From Sphingobium boeckii (GTDB lineage Bacteria; Pseudomonadota; Alphaproteobacteria; Sphingomonadales; Sphingomonadaceae), in NCBI RefSeq assembly GCF_014199215.1, contig NZ_JACIJC010000003.1, positions 186,001-250,000 of the forward strand: a stretch of DNA of 64,000 nt, given 5' to 3'. This document shows positions 34,006 through 42,951 of the stretch, one piece after another (position 1 is the stretch's first letter; every line of letters starts with the position of its first letter). The translations under genes and the position numbers were made by a program. The notes under the pieces are model-generated. The model had not been told where the DNA came from and made no database searches. It saw only the letters and a list, made by a program, of their open reading frames with translations.

Positions 34006-36833
34006 ACCCGACCATCAACGCCGCCCGCTTCATTGGCCAGCGAGTGCCGCGCAAGGAAGATCACCGCCTGCTGACGGGACGCGGCACCTTCGTGGACGAT
34101 GTCGTCGTGGCGGGCATGTTGCACGTCGCCTTTCTGCGCAGCCCCATTGCGCGCGGGCGGATCCTGTCCTTCGACACCGCCGCAGCGCGCGCGATGCCGG
34201 GCGTCCATGCGATCCTCACCGCGGCCGACCTTTCGGCACTCAAGATCGACATGCTGAGTTTCTTTCTCGCGCCGGCCGAGATCGCCATCACGCCGCTGGC
34301 GGACGGGCGCGTGGCTTATGTCGGCGAACCCGTCGTCATGGTCATCGCCGTGGATCGCTATGTGGCAGAGGACGCCACCAGCCTGATCGAGATCGACTAT
34401 GACGAGGAAGACCCCGTCGTCACGATCGACGACGCCAGGACGGGCGCGCCCGTGCACCCCGGCATGGATTCGAACGTGGCGGCCGCCATGGGCGAGGACG
34501 AGATCAACGAGCCGCTGGAAGCCCTGCTCCGCGACGCACCGCATCTGATCAGCGGCACCATCACTCATCAGCGCATCGCCCAATCCCCGATGGAAACACG
34601 CGGCGTGATCGTCTCGCCGCAGGGGAGCGAGGAGATCATCGTCTATATCACCTGCGCGAGTCCGCATCTGATCGCACGCAATCTGAGCATGGCGTTCAAT
34701 CTGCCGAACACCAATTTCCGCGTGATCGCCAAGGATGTCGGCGGATCCTTCGGCCTGAAGAACCAGCCGTGGAAGGAAGAGATGGCGGTCATCGCGGCGG
34801 GCATCCTTCTGGGACGTCCGCTGAAATGGATCGAAGACCGCTGGGAGAATTTGACCGGTGCCAATCAGGCGCGCGAGCAGGAAATGACGCTTCGCATCGC
34901 CTTCGACAATGACGGAAAATTGCTGGCATCCCACGCCGATTATCACCTCAACAACGGTGCCTATCCGCATGGCGCGGATTGCAACATCGCGGTCGTGATG
35001 TTCCTCTGGTCGGCCTATAAGATACCCGAATTCAGCTTTCAGACGCAGGGATGGTTCTCCAATACCGCCGGGCTTGCGGCCTATCGCGGCCCCTGGGCGA
35101 TCGAGACGCTGGCGCGCGAAGTGCTGCTGGACGAGGCCGCCCGCAAGATCGGAATCGATCCGATCGAAATCCGCCGGCGCAATTTGATCACCAGAGCCGA
35201 TCAGCCGATGGTGGCATCCATGGGCATTCCGATCGACGATATCAGCCCGATGGAATGCCTCGACAAGCTGCTCGAAGTAGTCGACGTGGCCGCCTTTCGC
35301 ATCGAGCAGGAAGCCGCCCGCAAGGAAGGCCGCTATCTGGGCATCGGCTTTGCCACCTATATCGAGCCGACCGGTGCGGCGGGCAGCATCAACGTGATGA
35401 CGGGCGAACTGGCGCATGTGCAGATCGAGCCGACCGGCAAGGTCACAGCGATCATGAGCACGCATTCGCAAGGCCATGGCACGCAGACCACCATGGCGCA
35501 GATCTTCGCCGAAGAACTCGGCGTGCCCTTTGAAGACGTGACCGTGCATGAGGGCGACAGCTCGCGCGGTGGCTTTAGCCCGGGCGCGGCGGGCAGCCGC
35601 CAGGGCGTCATCGGCGGCGGCGCGTCCATCAAGGCGGCGGGGTTGCTGCGGGACAAGATCAAGAAGGTGGCGGCGCATCTGCTCAACGCCAATCCCGACG
35701 ATGTCACGATCGAAGGCGGCATGGTCCGGGTGCGGGGGGCCGAGGAAATGACGCGCAGCCTGCGCCAGATCGCGGAGATCGCTTATGGCGAGCCCGACCG
35801 CCTTCCACCCGGCATGGAATCGGGATTGGAGGCGCAATATCGCTACAATCCGCCGCCGATGACCTTCACCAGCGCCGCTCATGCCTGCATCGTGGAGATC
35901 GATGCCGAGACGGGTTTCGTGAAGATCAAGCGATGGGTGTCCAGCGAGGATTGCGGGGTGATGATCAATCCCGCAATCGTCGAGGGCCAGATTTCGGGTG
36001 GGCTGGCGCAGGCCATCGGCACGGTGTTGCTGGAAGAATTCGGCTATGACGATCGCGGCAATCCCACCACCGTGACCTTCAAGGATTATATGCTGCCCGC
36101 GATTTCGGACGTCCCGGATTTCGAATTCGTCCATGCCAACACACCCTCCCAGGCGGAAGGCGGATTTCGCGGCGTGGGCGAAGGCGGGTGCATCATCGGC
36201 CCGCCGACCCTGGTCAATGCCATTGCCGATGCACTTTCGCCCTTCAACGCGCGGTGCCTTGATCTCCCGCTGACGCCGTCCAAGATCCTGCAGCTTATGG
36301 AAGGCAAGGATATCTCCCGCGCGGCCCAGCGACAGGTGAAATCGGATGCCGCCGCCGCTGCTGCTGCCGCCAAGGCCGTGGCCGAAAAGGAGGTGCACAT
36401 CGGCAGCCATGGCGAAGGGCTGCCCCCCATGGCGGCCGCGATGCTGCCCGGTGGCGCGGATGCCGCGGCGCTGGAAGCCGAAAGCACCGAAAGCGAGGTC
36501 CACGCCGATGGATCAGCGACGGAGGCAGCGCCACCATCGAGCCCGGCAGGCGATTGGGATTGCGTCATGTCCACGCCGATGGGGCCGCAAACGATGAAGC
36601 TGCATTTCGATATCGAGGGCGACGCCGTGACCGGATACACCAGCAGCCCCGACGGCACGGCCGAATTCACCGGCATTGCGCTTGGCAATCAGATCAAATT
36701 CGATCTGAAAGTGACCAAACCCATGAAAATCACCCTGAAATACGACATTGCGATCGAGGGCGACGTGCTGGCGGGCAAGGTGAAAATGGGGCTGTTCGGG
36801 ACCGCTAAACTTAAGGGAAGCCGGGCGGAATAG
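34002..36833 (+). CDS. Molybdopterin (large) subunit of xanthine-dehydrogenase family, with fused C-terminal beta domain
   Basis: A 943-residue large subunit. Residues 1 to about 770 are the molybdenum cofactor domain (FIGQRVPRKEDHRLLTGRG at the start, GGSFGLKNQPW, catalytic Glu in RGVGEGGCIIGP near 726). The active-site loop reads AAYRGPWA (about 358), without the Cys of true CO dehydrogenase (AYRCSFR), so CO is not the expected substrate; an aldehyde or N-heterocycle is likelier. After an Ala-rich linker, the last 95 or so residues (from about 848; AGDWDCVMSTPMGPQTMKLH onwards) form an extra beta-strand-rich domain. The frame to 33654 is read-through of the small subunit. Confidence 0.93.
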   Translation: MNPTINAARFIGQRVPRKEDHRLLTGRGTFVDDVVVAGMLHVAFLRSPIARGRILSFDTAAARAMPGVHAILTAADLSALKIDMLSFFLAPAEIAITPLADGRVAYVGEPVVMVIAVDRYVAEDATSLIEIDYDEEDPVVTIDDARTGAPVHPGMDSNVAAAMGEDEINEPLEALLRDAPHLISGTITHQRIAQSPMETRGVIVSPQGSEEIIVYITCASPHLIARNLSMAFNLPNTNFRVIAKDVGGSFGLKNQPWKEEMAVIAAGILLGRPLKWIEDRWENLTGANQAREQEMTLRIAFDNDGKLLASHADYHLNNGAYPHGADCNIAVVMFLWSAYKIPEFSFQTQGWFSNTAGLAAYRGPWAIETLAREVLLDEAARKIGIDPIEIRRRNLITRADQPMVASMGIPIDDISPMECLDKLLEVVDVAAFRIEQEAARKEGRYLGIGFATYIEPTGAAGSINVMTGELAHVQIEPTGKVTAIMSTHSQGHGTQTTMAQIFAEELGVPFEDVTVHEGDSSRGGFSPGAAGSRQGVIGGGASIKAAGLLRDKIKKVAAHLLNANPDDVTIEGGMVRVRGAEEMTRSLRQIAEIAYGEPDRLPPGMESGLEAQYRYNPPPMTFTSAAHACIVEIDAETGFVKIKRWVSSEDCGVMINPAIVEGQISGGLAQAIGTVLLEEFGYDDRGNPTTVTFKDYMLPAISDVPDFEFVHANTPSQAEGGFRGVGEGGCIIGPPTLVNAIADALSPFNARCLDLPLTPSKILQLMEGKDISRAAQRQVKSDAAAAAAAAKAVAEKEVHIGSHGEGLPPMAAAMLPGGADAAALEAESTESEVHADGSATEAAPPSSPAGDWDCVMSTPMGPQTMKLHFDIEGDAVTGYTSSPDGTAEFTGIALGNQIKFDLKVTKPMKITLKYDIAIEGDVLAGKVKMGLFGTAKLKGSRAE

Positions 36834-37070
36834 CGGCGCACGGGCGGGCCGGAAACATGCCTTGAAACGGCGTGTTCAGTCAGCTCATGCGAAAACAGGG
36901 TTGCGGTATGTATCCCGCAGCCACGGGATCGTTGCGGCGGAAAGCCGTTCACTTTTTTCGTGGCATCGCGGCTGGAGACCATTATAGAACTGATCAGTGC
37001 GTTTAGGCGTATGGCGTTCGAAGCCCAATTCGAACGGAACAATCGAGACCCATGGGATGAGGATATTCTG

Positions 37071-37394
37071 ATGCGTTATGTGAAATATTTCGCCGCCGCT
37101 CTGGTGGCCGTTTCGCCCGTCGCGGCGTTCGCGCAGGCAGCGCCCGCTGCTGCGACGGCACCTGCCACGCCGGCTTACACCACCGGCGAAACCGATCTCG
37201 GCACGCTGCTTGATAATCCGGACACCAAAGCCGTGCTCAACAAATATATCGCGGCCATGATCAGCAACGAGCAGATCGACATGGCGCGCGGCATGACGCT
37301 GAAGACTCTTCAGCAATATTCCGCTGAGACGCTGACCGACGACGTGCTGGCCAAGATCGATGCCGATCTGGCGAAGGTGCCAGCCAAGAAATAA
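37071..37394 (+). CDS. Small secreted protein linked to molybdenum hydroxylase
   Basis: A 107-residue protein with a clear signal peptide (MRYVKYFAAALVAVSPVAAF, then AQ/A cleavage) and an Ala/Pro/Thr-rich mature start, followed by a compact helical segment (TDLGTLLDNPDTKAVLNKY, AAMISNEQIDMARG, SAETLTDDVLAKIDADL). I do not recognise a function. I chose the ATG at 37071, eight bases after GAGG; the frame to 36960 is not supported. A strong terminator follows. It may be a periplasmic partner of the system upstream, but 237 bases separate them. Confidence 0.75.
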   Translation: MRYVKYFAAALVAVSPVAAFAQAAPAAATAPATPAYTTGETDLGTLLDNPDTKAVLNKYIAAMISNEQIDMARGMTLKTLQQYSAETLTDDVLAKIDADLAKVPAKK

Positions 37395-37404
37395 GAAGAT
37401 CGGT

Positions 37405-37450
37405 GCTGGAGACGATCGCGCACTGTGACGTCTCCAGCGCTTTCTGTTTT
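37405..37450 (+). terminator. Rho-independent terminator
   Basis: GCTGGAGACG (37405-37414) pairs perfectly with CGTCTCCAGC (37429-37438), a ten-pair stem with a 14-base loop, followed by GCTTTCTGTTTT. It ends the transcript of the small secreted protein. Confidence 0.8.
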
Positions 37451-37538
37451 CGCGATGAGGCATCAGCCCGCGTCGAAACAGCGCCATGGCCTGGACCGCA
37501 CGGCGCACGGCTTGCCTTCGGGTCGATCCACCACCCTG

Positions 37539-37615
37539 ATTGCGAGCGTAGCGAAGCCATCCGGAGCGGTTGATGCCACCGTGGATTGCCGCGTCGCCGC
37601 GCTTCTCGCAACGAC
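37539..37615. repeat. Dispersed intergenic hairpin repeat, copy B (inverted)
   Basis: Reverse complement of the element at 24206-24284: it begins ATTGCGAGCGTAGCGAAG and ends CTTCTCGCAACGAC, with ATGGAT-like and GGATTGCCGCGTCG inner parts conserved. It lies between the terminator and the LytTR gene. The rest of the 37395-37639 gap has no gene. Confidence 0.75.
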
Positions 37616-37639
37616 GCGTCCGTCTCATGTCATCATGCC

Positions 37640-38476
37640 TTAATCGGGCAGGAAACCAGCCCGTCTGAGCCTGTCCACCGAATCGCGCGCGACCGGAGAC
37701 CGCAGGCCGTTGACCAGCCGCACCTCCCTGTGACGACCATTGCCGATCACCTCCGCCACGGCATCCTGCGCCACCCACCAACTGCGATGCGTCTGCGCGC
37801 CCGGACGCCCCTCCATTTCGGCGATGGCATCGCGCAGCCTCAGAAAGACCAGCTCGCTCCGATCGGCACCATGGACGCGGACATAATGGTCTTCGCTTTC
37901 AAGCGCGAGAATATCGCCGATAAAGGCCGGACTGAGCCGCTGATGGAGGCGCGGTCGCAGCGATTTGGTCTCTGGGTCCGCCGTCAAGGTCGATGACCGC
38001 CCCTCGCCCTGCCCGGCCACCGGGTAGACGGGATATCCGGACCCGAACTGTCCAATGCGGCTGGCATCGTAATAATGCAGCAAATGCGCGTCCGCCCGTT
38101 CGGCCCAGGACACCACCGCCATGATCGCGAGCGCGCTCAGCACGGTGAAGGGAAGCATACCGGGATATCCGCCCAGCAAACGCACCTCTTCGCCCCCCAT
38201 CAAGCGCCAGATCAAGGCCATGGGAAGGCTGGTCAGCATGACGCCCCAGAATACCAGAGCCCCCTTGGGAAGACCGGTCACCTTCGCGATCCAGCGCAAT
38301 AATTGAATCGTGGGGCGAACCAGAAGATAGGCGCCCCCGAAAAAGATTCCCCATGTTGCGAATCGCGAGAGGAAAGCGCCTCCGAGATAGGTGCCGAAGG
38401 GACCGAGAAAGCCGACCACGCCAGCCACCATCACCATGGCCCAGAATTCCAGCAGGAGCCGCCGCAGCCGTTTCAC
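37640..38476 (-). CDS. LytTR-domain transcriptional regulator with membrane N-terminus
   Basis: A DNA-binding regulator with about four N-terminal membrane helices (FWAMVMVAGVVGFLGPFGTY, ATWGIFFGGAYLLV, ALVFWGVMLTSLPMALIW, MLPFTVLSALAIMAVVSW) and a C-terminal LytTR domain (DILALESEDHYVRVHG, HRSWWVAQDAV, NGLRSPVARDSVDRLRRAGF). Such membrane LytTR proteins are common in sphingomonads. The frame extends to a TTG at 38578 without a ribosome site; I prefer the GTG at 38476, which begins right before the first helix, but this is unsure. About 278 residues. Confidence 0.83.
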   Translation of the reverse strand: MKRLRRLLLEFWAMVMVAGVVGFLGPFGTYLGGAFLSRFATWGIFFGGAYLLVRPTIQLLRWIAKVTGLPKGALVFWGVMLTSLPMALIWRLMGGEEVRLLGGYPGMLPFTVLSALAIMAVVSWAERADAHLLHYYDASRIGQFGSGYPVYPVAGQGEGRSSTLTADPETKSLRPRLHQRLSPAFIGDILALESEDHYVRVHGADRSELVFLRLRDAIAEMEGRPGAQTHRSWWVAQDAVAEVIGNGRHREVRLVNGLRSPVARDSVDRLRRAGFLPD

Positions 38477-38645
38477 GCAAACGCCTGCCCATTCACGAAG
38501 CGCGAACCGCAAAATCCGCGGTTTTCCGCGGCTAAACCGGCGCTGTCGACGGGTAACGTAATCGCCATTGCCCGCCAATCGCGACGGCCTAATTCAACAA
38601 TCACCTGATCCGGTCGATCGACGACGGGGCGGTTTTGGAGATAGA

Positions 38646-38744
38646 ATGATGACGCATTATCTGAACTATAAGGAAATCCTGTTCGCGGCGACTTGCGCTT
38701 TGGCAACCCATGTCGCGCTGATTTCCCTGGCGCTTCAGCCTTGA
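38646..38744 (+). CDS. Tiny membrane protein, 31-32 residues
   Basis: A short reading frame MMTHYLNYKEILFAATCALA continuing to a hydrophobic tail that ends LALQP, then TGA. GGAG (38637-38640) sits five to eight bases before the two tandem ATGs. It would be a single-span membrane microprotein. It diverges from the LytTR gene. Support is the ribosome site, the membrane-like composition and the free intergenic position; no homology could be checked. Confidence 0.5.
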   Translation: MMTHYLNYKEILFAATCALATHVALISLALQP

Positions 38745-38814
38745 GGCGAACGCGCTGGATCACAGGGACGCCGGCAAGGGAACAAGGCTCATGGATGCGG
38801 GACCGATCAAGACG

Positions 38815-39603
38815 TCAACCGGCACGCAAGGCCGCGAAACGCTCACGCTTGTCCCGCGCCGCGTTGCGCACCTGCTCGACGGCCGCTTCCTCGGTGGCGA
38901 AGAGAAGGTGATCGAGCACCGCGGCAAGATGAACCCGCATCGCCGCGCGAGCCTCGTCGGGATTGCGGCGACGCAGGGCGGCGGCGATGATCTCATGCTC
39001 GTGAACCACCGGCTTGACCTGCGCAGCGCGCGCCTTGGCCAGCAACAGCGCGATATCCGGTGAAGAGGCCCGCATCCGCCAGAGATGTTCGATCACGTCC
39101 ACGATCGCGGCGTTGCGCGTGGCGCGCGCGATAAGAAGATGGAAAGCGCGGTCTGCCTCTTCGGTGCCGCCCTCGGCACTATTTTCCGCGGCGATCTGCT
39201 TGACCAGCGCATCGAGCTGATCCAGTTCCTCATCCGTGATCTGGGTTGCGGCGAGCGCGGCGGCTTCCGCCTCGATCAGCCGGCGCGCTTCGATCAATTC
39301 GAACGCCGTGACGTTGAAGCCGGGAGCATCGGCATATCCGGGCTTTTCGCAGACATAGGCACCCGACCCCACGCGCACCTCGATCAGCCCCTGAACCTCA
39401 AGCGCGATGATCGCTTCGCGCACAGTCGGCCGGCTGACATTATGCTCCGCAGCCAGCTCGCGCTCCGCCGGCAATCGATCCCCCACGCCATATTTCCCGG
39501 ACACGATGTCATCGAACAGATGGCGTGCAAGCTGCTTGTAAAGGCGACTGTGACTGTCCGGCTGCGCTGTCCGCGCATTTTGGGATCGAACGCCAACTTC
39601 CAT
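38815..39603 (-). CDS. GntR-family regulator, FadR/FCD subfamily
   Basis: A 262-residue GntR protein, paralogous to that at 29427: YKQLARHLFDDIVSGKYGVG, DRLPAERELAAEHNVSRPTV, and GLIEVRVGSGAYVCEKPG. The FCD effector domain spans about residues 95-240. The ATG at 39603 is preferred to 39633 because the latter adds a poorly conserved-looking basic tail; neither has a strong ribosome site. It lies downstream of an NTF2-fold gene, repeating the organisation at 29427-30772, and may control the neighbouring catabolic genes. Confidence 0.92.
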   Translation of the reverse strand: MEVGVRSQNARTAQPDSHSRLYKQLARHLFDDIVSGKYGVGDRLPAERELAAEHNVSRPTVREAIIALEVQGLIEVRVGSGAYVCEKPGYADAPGFNVTAFELIEARRLIEAEAAALAATQITDEELDQLDALVKQIAAENSAEGGTEEADRAFHLLIARATRNAAIVDVIEHLWRMRASSPDIALLLAKARAAQVKPVVHEHEIIAAALRRRNPDEARAAMRVHLAAVLDHLLFATEEAAVEQVRNAARDKRERFAALRAG

Positions 39604-39708
39604 TTTTCGAAATGCCCTATCGCGCGCCCGCATTAAAACCGAAAACCCGACCGTGACTGGTCAGGCTAGCACGGTAAGGCGGACGCCTTCTTAGTCAAGC
39701 ACAGGGCA

Positions 39709-40215
39709 TCAATCGGCGATTACCCTGCGCGTGAAGGTCGGCGCGGCGGCGTCGGGCAGGTGCGGCGGCGGACCATAATCAGGGCATTCGACGAACGCCG
39801 CGGACAGATCGGTCGGCCCCCGATAATGCAGCGCCCAATGCCGCCAGGCGAAATACCATTGCCCGCCTTCTTCGATATAACGATCGAAATAGACCCCCAA
39901 TGTCATGGCTGAACTGCCATCCGCCATCTTCGCCAATTCCGTCACCTGAATTCTGCCGGTGGCTGTGCCCTCTCCCAGATCGAGCAGCGGTGGGCCGAGG
40001 ATGAGCTGAACGCGCTCGCAAGCGCCGAGAAGCCGCACAAATTGCGTTTCGATCTCGGTGCGCCCGCCGATCTGCATACCGGCGATCTTCCAAGTGCCAG
40101 CCTCGGCGAAGCAATGCGCGAAGCTGTTCGCATCCTTGCGCCACACCGCATCGACAAAACGCGCATGAAGCTGGCGAATGGCATAGTCTGTAGACAGGGT
40201 ATCAGGCATGGACAT
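39709..40215 (-). CDS. NTF2/SnoaL-like protein
   Basis: A 168-residue NTF2-fold protein: helix DYAIRQLHARFVDAVWRKDA, then SFAHCFAEAGTWKIAGMQI and the strands LILGPPLLDLGEGTATGRIQ and QWYFAWRHWALHYRGP. No catalytic set is evident. It is upstream of, and in the same direction as, the GntR gene, matching the paired arrangement at 29427-30772. Function open. Confidence 0.8.
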   Translation of the reverse strand: MSMPDTLSTDYAIRQLHARFVDAVWRKDANSFAHCFAEAGTWKIAGMQIGGRTEIETQFVRLLGACERVQLILGPPLLDLGEGTATGRIQVTELAKMADGSSAMTLGVYFDRYIEEGGQWYFAWRHWALHYRGPTDLSAAFVECPDYGPPPHLPDAAAPTFTRRVIAD

Positions 40216-40280
40216 TCTCTCGCTCGGTCATGATCCGGTTAGACAGCTTATGCGCACGGTATGAAACGGACGCGACCGCG

Positions 40281-41903
40281 TTACAATCTGCGGCGCAACA
40301 ATTTCATCCTAACGATCCGCAGATCATCCGTGGGAAACAGGGCGTAGCGCTCATCGCCATTCAGCGTGCGGCCTGCGATCCACCGGCCATTTTCGAATGT
40401 GCCTTCCTGCGCGGAATCGATCTCGACTTCACGATCAGGCGCAGCGAATTTGATGGCGATGCCGCGGCCCACGACGAGATATTCATCGTCGCTTTGCTGG
40501 ATGATCAGGCCATAACCGCTGGTCTTCACGGCCTCCGCCCCGGTCCCCGCGCCAAACGCGCCCAGCGTGCTGCCAGGCCCGGTGATGCTGATATCATAGC
40601 CGCCAAGCCGCTCTTCCCATTTGCCGCCCACGGGCAGCTTGAAACCGCGGATCCGGCCCTCGGCCTGCGCGCGTGCGATCGGCCCGGTCATGCCGTTCAG
40701 CGTGCGATAGGCGTTGAACACATCATGCCCATCGGGCGCATCTTCGATGCCGAAGGGCGAAAAGCCGATGGCAGCGTGCTTGCCCAGCGCGATGAACAGA
40801 TTGCCGGCGTCCAGCTTGGCTTCCGGAACGAAGATCGGATTGTCGGCGCGGCGATAAAGCGCCAGCGTCTCATCAAACTCTTTCACATAGATGTCGGGCG
40901 CGAGCAGGGCCAGCGACGGCGCGGCCGCCTTCCAAACATCCATCATCCGCGCGACGGGGCCGCCGCTGGGATATTGGCCGGGCACCAGTGCGCCCGGCTG
41001 CGGGCCGAGCCACGCATTGGCAAACATCGGCAGCGCATATTCCGCAGCGCCGGCCTTCGCGACGCGGTCCACATAACGGCCGAAGCCCCATGCCATGAAC
41101 ACCTCCTCCGCCAGCGGATCCGATCCGAAGACCTCCGCCCAGCTTCCGGTCTCGCGAAATCCCTGCCGGCCCCATAATTCCACCAACGATGGTTTCAGCA
41201 TATTGCGGTGCGTGCGCAGGTAGGCCATCAATTCGGCCGGCACCTGCTGGCTCCAGGCCGCATTGGCTTGCGCAGAGCGATCGCGACTGTCCCCCAGCAA
41301 GCCGACCTCATTCTCCACCTGCATCATGATGATCGTCTGATCCCGATCGACCTTCTTGATGTGCCGCATCAGCGCTGCAAAGGCGCGGGCATCGGCCTCT
41401 GCCAGCCGATCGTTAAAGGCGCTGAGCATCGTGGTGAAGAAAGCGCCCATCGCGTTTGAACCGGTGCGCGCCGCCCGCGGAAAACGGGTCTCATCCCGTC
41501 GCACCCAGGAGGGCGCATATTTCGATTCCGCATTCTTATAGGCACCGAACCAGATCATCACCAGGCGGATGCCCCGCGCCCGCGCCTGCTTGATCTGATC
41601 GTCTACCGCGGTGAAATCATAACGGCCCTCTTCGGGCTCGACCAATTCCCAGCTTGCGGCACCGATCACCGTCTTGACGTTATTTTTCGCCAGCCGATCC
41701 CAGATCGGTGCCATATAGGCCGGGCTCGAGGGGCTGGAATTGTGCAATTCCCCTGCGAGCGCGAGATAGGGCGCGCCATCCACGATCAGTTGCACCGCCT
41801 CCCCGCGCGGTTCCAGATAGGGAAGGTCCCGCTGTGCGCGTGCGGATGCGGCCTGCAGCGACAGCCCTGCCAATATGCCCAATAATATGCGGCCCGGCTT
41901 CAT
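40281..41903 (-). CDS. Glycoside hydrolase family 35 (beta-galactosidase-like), secreted
   Basis: A 540-residue GH35-type enzyme with signal peptide (MKPGRILLGILAGLSLQAAS, ARAQ). The TIM-barrel begins APYLALAGELHNSSPSSPAY; the acid/base Glu is in IIMMQVENEVGLLG and the probable nucleophile Glu in FVPEAKLDAGN. The C-terminal part (after about 390) is a beta domain of the DUF5597 kind. It would release terminal beta-galactosyl or related residues from plant oligosaccharides. It is the last gene of the TonB-receptor-led operon. Confidence 0.9.
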   Translation of the reverse strand: MKPGRILLGILAGLSLQAASARAQRDLPYLEPRGEAVQLIVDGAPYLALAGELHNSSPSSPAYMAPIWDRLAKNNVKTVIGAASWELVEPEEGRYDFTAVDDQIKQARARGIRLVMIWFGAYKNAESKYAPSWVRRDETRFPRAARTGSNAMGAFFTTMLSAFNDRLAEADARAFAALMRHIKKVDRDQTIIMMQVENEVGLLGDSRDRSAQANAAWSQQVPAELMAYLRTHRNMLKPSLVELWGRQGFRETGSWAEVFGSDPLAEEVFMAWGFGRYVDRVAKAGAAEYALPMFANAWLGPQPGALVPGQYPSGGPVARMMDVWKAAAPSLALLAPDIYVKEFDETLALYRRADNPIFVPEAKLDAGNLFIALGKHAAIGFSPFGIEDAPDGHDVFNAYRTLNGMTGPIARAQAEGRIRGFKLPVGGKWEERLGGYDISITGPGSTLGAFGAGTGAEAVKTSGYGLIIQQSDDEYLVVGRGIAIKFAAPDREVEIDSAQEGTFENGRWIAGRTLNGDERYALFPTDDLRIVRMKLLRRRL

Positions 41904-41957
41904 AGCATTCTTTCCTTCAAAAGGCGGCGGTGTGGGCAGTTCATGAACGACCCGGGA

Positions 41958-42923
41958 TCATTTCGCGGCAGGCGCGCTCAGAAAGCCTTGCATCGAAAGC
42001 CAGGCGACGAACTCCTCGATCAGCAAGGCCGGCGTTGTCCCGGCTTTGCCGAGGCCGAAGCCGTGGCCACCGCGGCCATAAGCATGAAGCTCCACGGGGC
42101 GTTTTGCTTGTTGCCAGCCCTCGACCATGGCGAAGCCGTTGGACCGGAAGATCTCATCATCCAGCGCGATGGCGTTGAACAAGGGCGGTGCATCGGCAGG
42201 CACCGAAACGGCGACTTGCGGCCCATATATAAATCCGATGAACGCGGGTCGCGTCGCCGGATCAGGCGCGAGCCCCGTGGCGAGCGACGTCATCGCACCG
42301 GCCGAAAAGCCCATCATGCCCACGCGGGCGGGATCCAGTCCCCACTTTGCCGCCTGGCTCCGAACCAGCTTGAGCGCCGCCAGTCCATCCTCCATCGATT
42401 CCCGATTGCGGAGCGCTTCCCCGCCCGAGGCGGGAGCGGCCAGCGCGGCCATCAGCCGCCGGATCGAGAACAGTCGGGACTCATATTCATCGACCGGGGT
42501 GGCCACCAGACGGTATTTGAGGACGAACGCGGCGATGCCACGGCTCGCCAGCGCACGCGCCACCTGAAAGCCCTCGGTCTCCATCGAGAGCGCCGTGAAG
42601 CCGCCGCCGGGCGCGATGATGACGGCCGCCCCCGTGGCTTTGGCCGGATCCGGCAGCACCGGGGTCAATGTCGGCCTGGTGACGTTGCGCACGATGACAT
42701 TCTCGCCGTCCTGCGTCCAAATCTCGGTGGATGCCTTGCCCGGCGTGCCGTTGCCATAAAGCGGGATCGCACCGGGATCGGCGGGAGCCGGAATGATCTT
42801 CGGCAGCGGCACCGAACGCGCATAGGCTTCCGCAGGATCCACAGCCGGCGCAGCGCTCGATTGCGCGACGACAGGGACCGGAGTGAGAACAAGTGCCGAG
42901 AGGATCAGCATTCGGGTTATCAT
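41958..42923 (-). CDS. Secreted alpha/beta hydrolase (esterase, BD-FAE/acetyl-esterase-like)
   Basis: A 321-residue alpha/beta hydrolase with signal peptide (MITRMLILSALVLTPVPVVA). The oxyanion region is VIIAPGGGFTALSME, the nucleophile Ser is in GMMGFSAGAMTS, and a His is available near GRGGHGFGLGK. The product resembles sugar-ester (acetyl-xylan or feruloyl-type) esterases and endo-1,4-beta-xylanase-B-like hydrolases. It fits de-esterification of plant carbohydrate alongside GH3, GH35 and tannase-like enzymes in the same operon. Confidence 0.88.
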   Translation of the reverse strand: MITRMLILSALVLTPVPVVAQSSAAPAVDPAEAYARSVPLPKIIPAPADPGAIPLYGNGTPGKASTEIWTQDGENVIVRNVTRPTLTPVLPDPAKATGAAVIIAPGGGFTALSMETEGFQVARALASRGIAAFVLKYRLVATPVDEYESRLFSIRRLMAALAAPASGGEALRNRESMEDGLAALKLVRSQAAKWGLDPARVGMMGFSAGAMTSLATGLAPDPATRPAFIGFIYGPQVAVSVPADAPPLFNAIALDDEIFRSNGFAMVEGWQQAKRPVELHAYGRGGHGFGLGKAGTTPALLIEEFVAWLSMQGFLSAPAAK

Positions 42924-42951
42924 GTCATGTCCCTTTCAAAGATGGCGAATT

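Noticed and set aside
33957-36503. 848-residue open frame on the minus strand
   Set aside because: Antisense shadow of the molybdopterin subunit gene caused by GC-rich third positions; composition (His/Arg/Asp-rich, no motifs) is not protein-like.
34002-36833. True CO dehydrogenase
   Set aside because: The active-site loop has AYRGPW rather than the Cys-containing AYRCSFR of CoxL, so only the family is claimed.
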